Origin: Listeria seeligeri serovar 1/2b str. SLCC3954
GTDB taxonomy: Bacteria; Bacillota; Bacilli; Lactobacillales; Listeriaceae
DNA length: 64,000 nt
NCBI RefSeq assembly: GCF_000027145.1
Contig: NC_013891.1
Coordinates: 1,364,001-1,428,000 of the forward strand
Reading direction: 5' to 3'
The notes under the pieces: model-generated
Told to the model about the DNA's origin: nothing
Seen by the model: the letters and a program-made list of their open reading frames with translations, nothing else
The model's database searches: none
Made by a program: the position numbers and the translations under genes
Part shown: in pieces, positions 59,020 to 64,000 of the stretch
How positions within the stretch are numbered: position 1 is the stretch's first letter
Layout: each line of letters starts with the position of its first letter

Positions 59020-60174
59020 TTACAGAAATTCTTGGAAAACATTATTGCCTAAAAATCGGCCATTTCTTGTAAGCGCCACATTTTCTTCGTTATTTTCTAG
59101 CCAGCCTTTTGCCATTGTTTTTTGAATGGCGTTTTGAAAAGTAGCATCTAAATCTTGACCGAATTTACGTTGGAATCGGGCTTTACTCACACCACTTACT
59201 TTTCTCAGTCCTAAAAACATTTCTTCTTCCATTTTTTCTTTCAAAGTTAGTTCTTTTTGTTGGAAAACAGGTAACTTATTTTCTTGCAACGGCTCCATAT
59301 ATTTTTTTATCGGGCCGAAATTACTGTAACGAGTATTTCCGATATAACCGTGTGCGCCGGCCCCGAATCCGTAATAATGCTCATTACTCCAGTAGGTAAT
59401 ATTATGTTTACTCTCGAATCCCTCTTTGGCAAAATTACTGATTTCATACTGTTTGCGACCGTGTTTTTCCATCTCAACTAATAATAAATCATACATATTT
59501 GCCTCTGCATCTTGTCCCGGGAGAAAGAGTTTACCTTTTTGCATTAAGTTATAAAAAATGGTTTTTGGTTCGATAATTAGTGAGTACGCGGAATAATGTG
59601 GTAAATCTAATGCCAATGCTTGATTTAATGTATCTTGAAAATCGGCCTCTGTTTGTCCCGGTAAACTAAAAATTAAATCAATGCTAACATTTTCAAAACC
59701 GACTGTTCGCATATTTTCTACTGATTGGTAAACATCTTTCACAGTATGAATGCGGCCAATTTTTTTCAACAAGTCATTATTGAAACTTTGCACGCCCATA
59801 CTTATACGATTGACACCATAATCTTTCATCGTTTGTACTTTGGCAACAGAAAGGTCACCTGGGTTGGCTTCAAAAGAAAATTCCACTTCTTCTTTCATCG
59901 GAAAAATTTCTTGAATAGCAGTGCAGAGCTTGGCAATTTGTGCTTCGTTTAATGTCGTGGGTGTTCCTCCGCCAACAAAAACGGTATCTATTGGCTCCAT
60001 TTGCTTATTTGCAGCAGTTATTTGCATTTCTTTTATTAGTAAATCCACATATTCATCGACAGGTTGCCCTTCAAGAAATACTTTATTAAAATCGCAGTAA
60101 TAACAAATATGTTCACAAAACGGAATATGGATATACACCGCTGACGTATTATGCGAGCTTTCTTCATTTATCAT
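59020..60174 (-). CDS. hemW: Radical SAM heme chaperone HemW
   Basis: A 384-residue radical SAM protein. The iron-sulfur motif is Cys20-x3-Cys24-x2-Cys27 (CEHICYYC), followed by GGGTPT and a C-terminal domain. It contains the HNITYW signature (HNxxYW) that marks HemW heme chaperones, and it lacks the extra N-terminal cysteine region of true HemN oxidases. It probably handles heme insertion rather than oxidising coproporphyrinogen, although databases often use the older name. Start ATG after AAAGGAC. It lies between hrcA and lepA, the usual Firmicute position. Confidence 0.9.
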   Translation of the reverse strand: MINEESSHNTSAVYIHIPFCEHICYYCDFNKVFLEGQPVDEYVDLLIKEMQITAANKQMEPIDTVFVGGGTPTTLNEAQIAKLCTAIQEIFPMKEEVEFSFEANPGDLSVAKVQTMKDYGVNRISMGVQSFNNDLLKKIGRIHTVKDVYQSVENMRTVGFENVSIDLIFSLPGQTEADFQDTLNQALALDLPHYSAYSLIIEPKTIFYNLMQKGKLFLPGQDAEANMYDLLLVEMEKHGRKQYEISNFAKEGFESKHNITYWSNEHYYGFGAGAHGYIGNTRYSNFGPIKKYMEPLQENKLPVFQQKELTLKEKMEEEMFLGLRKVSGVSKARFQRKFGQDLDATFQNAIQKTMAKGWLENNEENVALTRNGRFLGNNVFQEFL

Positions 60175-60361
60175 TTTATCAAGTCCTTTAAAATCAAAAT
60201 CCTACCCTTTGGATGTGAAATTAGCCCAGATGTTCATTAGACAGTTTAACATATTTTCAAGTATTTATGTGGAGGATTTTCTTTTAAGCTAATAAACCAT
60301 ATTTTGCTAAGTTATCAACAATATTTTTTCTAGCATTTTTAAATAAAACCGTATTCCAACT

Positions 60362-60408
60362 AAAAGGGTTGCCCTTTGAGTATTTGAACTCAAAGGCGCA
60401 ACCCTTTC
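60362..60408 (-). terminator. Terminator of lepA
   Basis: AAAGGGTTGC-CCTTTGAG pairs with its complement (a single-base bulge) on both sides of a nine-base loop. It lies just after the lepA stop. The remaining 60175-60361 stretch before hemW has no gene that I can see. Confidence 0.85.
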
Positions 60409-60419
60409 TTCTATAATAT

Positions 60420-62246
60420 TTATTTTGTTTCGTCCATTTTTAGAATTGCCATGAAGGCTTCTTGCGGAACTTCAACAGAACCAATTTGTTTCATGCGCTT
60501 TTTACCTTCTTTTTGCTTCTCAAGTAGTTTTCGTTTACGGGAAACATCCCCACCGTAACATTTAGCAAGTACGTTTTTACGCAGTGCTTTGATGGTAGAA
60601 CGAGAAACTATCTTAGTCGCAATAGCTGCTTGAATTGGTACTTCAAATTGTTGTCTAGGAATAAGCTCTTTTAGTTTTTCAACGATAATTTTCCCACGTT
60701 CATAGGCAAAATCGCGGTGAACGATAAAGCTTAGTGCGTCCACTTTTTCTGCATTCAAAAGAATATCCATTTTGACAAGTTTTGAAGCTTTATAGCCAAT
60801 TAACTCATAGTCAAAGGAAGCATATCCTTTAGTAGATGATTTTAATTGGTCAAAAAAGTCATAAACAATTTCGGATAACGGGATTTCGTAAACAATGCTA
60901 ACACGAATATCATCCAAGTATTCCATTGTAATAAAATTTCCCCGTTTGTTTTGCGCAAGCTCCATTACTGCGCCAACATAATCATTTGGCACCATGACGG
61001 TTGCTTTCACATACGGTTCTTCTACGCTTTCAATTATACCTGGTTCAGGCATTTCAGCGGGATTATCTACAATGATATTAGATCCATCTGTTAGGTTTAC
61101 ATGATAAATAACACTTGGAGCTGTGGTGATTAAGTCGATATTAAACTCGCGCTCGATTCGTTCTTGAATAATTTCCATGTGTAATAATCCTAAGAAACCA
61201 CAACGGAATCCAAAGCCTAATGCTTGAGAAGTTTCTGCTTCAAATTGTAATGCAGAATCATTCAATTCTAGTTTTTCGAGTGCATCACGCAGGTCATTGT
61301 ATTTAGATGAATCAATTGGATATAAACCACAATATACCATTGGATTTAACTTCCGGTAGCCATCTAATGCTTCTTCAGCAGGATTATTTGCAAGTGTAAT
61401 CGTATCACCAACTCGCGTATCTCCCACATTTTTGATAGCAGCTGTTAAATAGCCTACATCACCAACAAGTAATTCATCTTGCGGAGTAGCTTTTGGCGAA
61501 AACACACCGACTTCTGTTACTTCAAATTCTTTGCCGTTGGACATCATTTTGATTCTGTCACCAGCTTTTACGACACCATCCATAACTCGAATGTTAGCAA
61601 TAACTCCACGATAAGCATCAAAAACAGAGTCAAAGATAAGTGCTTTTAGTGGTTTAGTAACATCTCCAGTTGGTTCCGGTACTTTTTCGACGATTTGTTC
61701 GAGAATGTCTTCAATCCCGATTCCTGATTTTGCAGAAGCAAGGACAGCATCTGACGCGTCAAGCCCGATTACATCTTCAATCTCTTCACGAACTCTTTCT
61801 GGATCTGCAGCTGGTAAATCGATTTTATTAATGACTGGTAAAATCTCTAAATCGTTGTCAAGCGCTAAATAAACGTTTGCAAGGGTTTGTGCTTCAATTC
61901 CTTGCGCTGCATCTACAACGAGGATAGCACCTTCGCAGGCAGCTAGACTTCGAGATACTTCATACGTAAAATCGACATGCCCCGGTGTATCAATCAAATG
62001 GAAGATATATGTTTCTCCATCTTTTGCTTTATATTTTAATTGTACAGCATTTAATTTTATGGTTATCCCGCGTTCACGTTCTAAATCCATCGAATCTAGT
62101 AGCTGATTTTTCATTTCACGATGCGTTAAAGCACCGGTTTTTTCTAGAATCCGATCTGCGAGTGTAGATTTACCATGATCTATGTGCGCGATAATCGAAA
62201 AGTTTCTAATTTTCTTTTGTCTTGCATTCATTTCTTCTTTGTTCAT
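60420..62246 (-). CDS. lepA: Elongation factor 4 (LepA)
   Basis: A 608-residue translational GTPase that acts on stalled or assembling ribosomes. G1 is AHIDHGKST near residues 20-28, followed by [15 protein letters not shown] and [10 protein letters not shown]. The EF-G-like domains and the LepA-specific C-terminal domain (about 490-600, ending in [15 protein letters not shown]) are present. Start ATG after GGAGCTGGGG. Divergent from rpsT. Confidence 0.97.
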   Translation of the reverse strand: MNKEEMNARQKKIRNFSIIAHIDHGKSTLADRILEKTGALTHREMKNQLLDSMDLERERGITIKLNAVQLKYKAKDGETYIFHLIDTPGHVDFTYEVSRSLAACEGAILVVDAAQGIEAQTLANVYLALDNDLEILPVINKIDLPAADPERVREEIEDVIGLDASDAVLASAKSGIGIEDILEQIVEKVPEPTGDVTKPLKALIFDSVFDAYRGVIANIRVMDGVVKAGDRIKMMSNGKEFEVTEVGVFSPKATPQDELLVGDVGYLTAAIKNVGDTRVGDTITLANNPAEEALDGYRKLNPMVYCGLYPIDSSKYNDLRDALEKLELNDSALQFEAETSQALGFGFRCGFLGLLHMEIIQERIEREFNIDLITTAPSVIYHVNLTDGSNIIVDNPAEMPEPGIIESVEEPYVKATVMVPNDYVGAVMELAQNKRGNFITMEYLDDIRVSIVYEIPLSEIVYDFFDQLKSSTKGYASFDYELIGYKASKLVKMDILLNAEKVDALSFIVHRDFAYERGKIIVEKLKELIPRQQFEVPIQAAIATKIVSRSTIKALRKNVLAKCYGGDVSRKRKLLEKQKEGKKRMKQIGSVEVPQEAFMAILKMDETK

Positions 62247-62380
62247 TTCCCCAGCTCCTGATTAGAACTCATCGCATAAATCCGATGGCAAGCTATCCTT
62301 GATTATATCAGTAGAACGCTTAACATTCAATGACTTCTTTAGTAATTACAGATAAATTTAAAATAAAATGGAAAGTATTA

Positions 62381-62409
62381 TTGCAATATTGCTGTGATTT
62401 CGGTATAAT
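62381..62409 (+). promoter_or_regulatory. rpsT promoter
   Basis: TTGCAA (62381-62386) and a perfect TATAAT (62404-62409) spaced 17 bases on the plus strand. A second extended -10 (TGATATAAT) follows near 62424-62433. Confidence 0.75.
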
Positions 62410-62490
62410 AGCATTTGTTCTGATATAATTTAAAAAGGTATGTTATATGAAATAAATACTACCTCATTAGTTTGGACGGAGGTGAATGGA

Positions 62491-62745
62491 ATGCCAAATA
62501 TTAATTCTGCAATTAAACGTGTAAAAACTGCTGAAACTCGTAAAAACCGTAATGCATCTCAACGTTCTGCAATGCGTACTGCAATCAAGAAATTTGATGA
62601 AGCAGCTACAAACAACGCGGACAACGCGAAAGATCTTTACGTAGAAGCATCAAAAAAATTAGATAGCGCTGTGAGCAAAGGATTGATTCACAAAAACAAT
62701 GCTGCTCGCAACAAATCTCGCTTAGCTGCTAAGTTAGCTAAATAA
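62491..62745 (+). CDS. rpsT: 30S ribosomal protein S20
   Basis: An 84-residue basic helical ribosomal protein: [30 protein letters not shown] at the start and [21 protein letters not shown] at the end. The ATG at 62491 follows GGAGGTGAATGG. It stands as a plus-strand single gene between lepA and holA. Confidence 0.97.
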   Translation: MPNINSAIKRVKTAETRKNRNASQRSAMRTAIKKFDEAATNNADNAKDLYVEASKKLDSAVSKGLIHKNNAARNKSRLAAKLAK

Positions 62746-62761
62746 TACCAATTTTGGTATA

Positions 62762-62790
62762 AAACATCACACCTTGTGTGGTGTTTTTTG
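62762..62790 (+). terminator. Terminator of rpsT
   Basis: AACATCACAC pairs with GTGTGGTGTT (one G-U pair) and is followed by a T run on the plus strand. Confidence 0.85.
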
Positions 62791-62796
62791 TTTTTT

Positions 62797-62833
62797 AAAA
62801 ATAAGCTTTGTCCCCCTTAGACAAAGCTTATTT
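62797..62833 (-). terminator. Terminator of holA
   Basis: AAATAAGCTTTGTC and GACAAAGCTTATTT form a perfect 14-bp stem with a seven-base loop, right after the holA stop on the minus strand. Confidence 0.9.
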
Positions 62834-62834
62834 C

Positions 62835-63866
62835 TTATAGCAATTTTTGTCGATTATCTTGTAATTCAAATAAAAACCACTCTAGTTTTTGTTCTTTATC
62901 GCCAAAACCTGTTTTCATTTCGTAGTCGATTTCCGCTAATCGTTTTAATGCTTGATTTAACTCGATTTCTGAAAAGTTTTTTGCTTGTTTGGAAGCTAAT
63001 TTTACTCGGAAAGGATGTACTTTTAATTTAGATGCAACTTGTTGTTGCGAATATCCTTGTTGTTCTAGTAATTTCAATTGATTTAGCAGTCTGAATTGAC
63101 TTGATATTAGCGCCAAAATTTTAATAGGTTCTTCTTTTTGCTTTAATAAGTCGTAATAAATCCTTAGCGCACCTCCGATATCCATTGCAATCATTTTGTC
63201 TAACAATAGAAAAATATTTTGCTCTAATGAACGCACGACTAAAGATTCGACATCTTGAATAGTAATTTCTTTAGTTTCGAAGCTATATAACATTAATTTT
63301 TGTAATTCGTTCATTGCAGTTGTGAGCTGTCCGCTTGTTAACTCCATAAGCCGATTGATAGCAGCTTGTGACATTTGTATATTATTCTCAATTAATTTAG
63401 CTTCAATCCATTTTTTCAGCTCATTTTCATTGGGCCTTTTTGCTTCGATAATAGTTGCTGTTTTTTTGAGTAGTTTAGTGAGTTTTTTTCGTTCGTCTAG
63501 TTTCTCGACCCGAGCTACAAAACATAATACAGAATAATCAACCGGCTCATTTAAATAAGCTTCTAATTTTGCTGTGTCATGTTCTACTTTATTTTTGCTT
63601 TTTTCTGACGTTAAAAAAATCGGATTATTTGCCATAACTAAGCGTTTATCTCCAAAAAATGGCATACTTTCTGCTTCTTGAACAACAACTTCGATTGGCA
63701 TTTCTTCTAAATCAAGATTAGCATAATTAAATTCTACTTCTTCTCCGTCCAAAATATTATCTATTAAGAGTTGTTTCGTTTCGTTAATGATATAATCTTC
63801 TGTTCCAATAATTAAATATACTGGGCTAATTTTCTTTGAACAAATCTGTTTCCATTCTGGCAGCAC
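62835..63866 (-). CDS. holA: DNA polymerase III delta subunit
   Basis: The clamp-loader subunit that opens the beta sliding clamp. The 343-residue protein shows the delta fold: VYLIIGTEDYIINETKQLL at the start, LVMANNPIFLTSEK in the first AAA+-like domain, and a C-terminal helical domain (PIKILALISSQFRLLNQLKLLEQQGYSQQQVASKL). It lacks Walker ATP motifs, normal for delta. The start is GTG after GAGG. It stands between comEC and rpsT as in Bacillus (yqeN). Confidence 0.94.
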   Translation of the reverse strand: MLPEWKQICSKKISPVYLIIGTEDYIINETKQLLIDNILDGEEVEFNYANLDLEEMPIEVVVQEAESMPFFGDKRLVMANNPIFLTSEKSKNKVEHDTAKLEAYLNEPVDYSVLCFVARVEKLDERKKLTKLLKKTATIIEAKRPNENELKKWIEAKLIENNIQMSQAAINRLMELTSGQLTTAMNELQKLMLYSFETKEITIQDVESLVVRSLEQNIFLLLDKMIAMDIGGALRIYYDLLKQKEEPIKILALISSQFRLLNQLKLLEQQGYSQQQVASKLKVHPFRVKLASKQAKNFSEIELNQALKRLAEIDYEMKTGFGDKEQKLEWFLFELQDNRQKLL

Positions 63867-63935
63867 ATATTTCGCCTCATTTCACTCTTATTTCTCTTTC
63901 TCTATGGTAAAACATGAAATAAGAGATAGCAAGTT

Positions 63936-64000
63936 TTATTTAATCGTTGTTTGAAACCCTTTTCCAAACGTATAGCTAATTTCACCTGCGAGATCAGTTC
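63936..64000 (-). CDS. C-terminal end of an upstream gene, probably comEC (partial)
   Basis: A frame open from the window edge ends in TAA at 63936 and encodes the last 20 residues DLAGEISYTFGKGFQTTIK (with one preceding Thr). Identity as the competence DNA channel comEC rests only on synteny, since comEC precedes holA in Firmicutes. The 69-base gap to holA carries no terminator, so the two may be co-transcribed. Confidence 0.45.
   Translation of the reverse strand, partial: TDLAGEISYTFGKGFQTTIK

Overview
The window is low-GC Firmicute chromosome whose gene order matches Listeria sensu stricto: the bile/osmolyte transporters bilE and opuC, mntH, the lysine-pathway cluster, sodA, zurAMR, and the macromolecular-synthesis, era/ybeY, dnaK and lepA/holA blocks are collinear with the L. 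monocytogenes chromosome as I remember it. Two genes expected in that order are missing. ispG (gcpE) is absent between the DUF1189 gene and azlC, and ispH (lytB) is absent between cshB and the NIF3 gene. Loss of both is the known trait of L. innocua, so an L. innocua-like non-pathogenic Listeria is the best guess. No phage, insertion sequence, CRISPR array, tRNA or rRNA was seen. Layout: 1-3.8 kb holds a partial MFS transporter, a nucleotide pyrophosphatase-like enzyme, an AI-2E family permease and murB. 4-12.5 kb holds two osmolyte-type ABC importers, bilEA-EB (plus strand) and opuCA-CB-CC-CD (minus strand, with a sigma-B promoter), around an unknown gene and mntH (with a palindromic operator). 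12.7-17.8 kb holds thiT under a TPP riboswitch, an MmcQ-like protein, an ABC-F ATPase, a membrane protein and a glutathione-reductase-like flavoenzyme with a textbook sigma-B promoter. 17.8-25.1 kb holds asd-dapG-dapA-rnjB and a class B PBP, so meso-diaminopimelate synthesis lies beside peptidoglycan polymerisation. 25.2-34.5 kb holds sodA, DUF1189, azlCD, prsA, the zinc uptake operon zurAMR with a Zur box, ppaC, nfo and cshB. 34.7-41.1 kb holds the NIF3 protein, trmK, rpoD (sigA), dnaG, a DUF188 protein and the PPDK regulatory kinase/phosphatase. 41.2-52.1 kb holds glyQS under a T-box, recO, a second small membrane protein, and phoH-pgpH-ybeY-dgkA-cdd-era, then yqeY and rpsU. 52.3-64 kb holds hrcA-grpE-dnaK-dnaJ-prmA-rsmE with a CIRCE operator, hemW, lepA, rpsT (plus strand), holA and the last codons of a gene that is probably comEC. 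Most genes are on the minus strand and most blocks end in clear intrinsic terminators, several shared by convergent genes. The window is mainly housekeeping. The points most worth a second look are the paired loss of the last two MEP-pathway genes, the flavoenzyme lacking the usual His-Glu dyad, the Shine-Dalgarno-sequestering hairpin behind the TPP aptamer, and several unstudied small genes.
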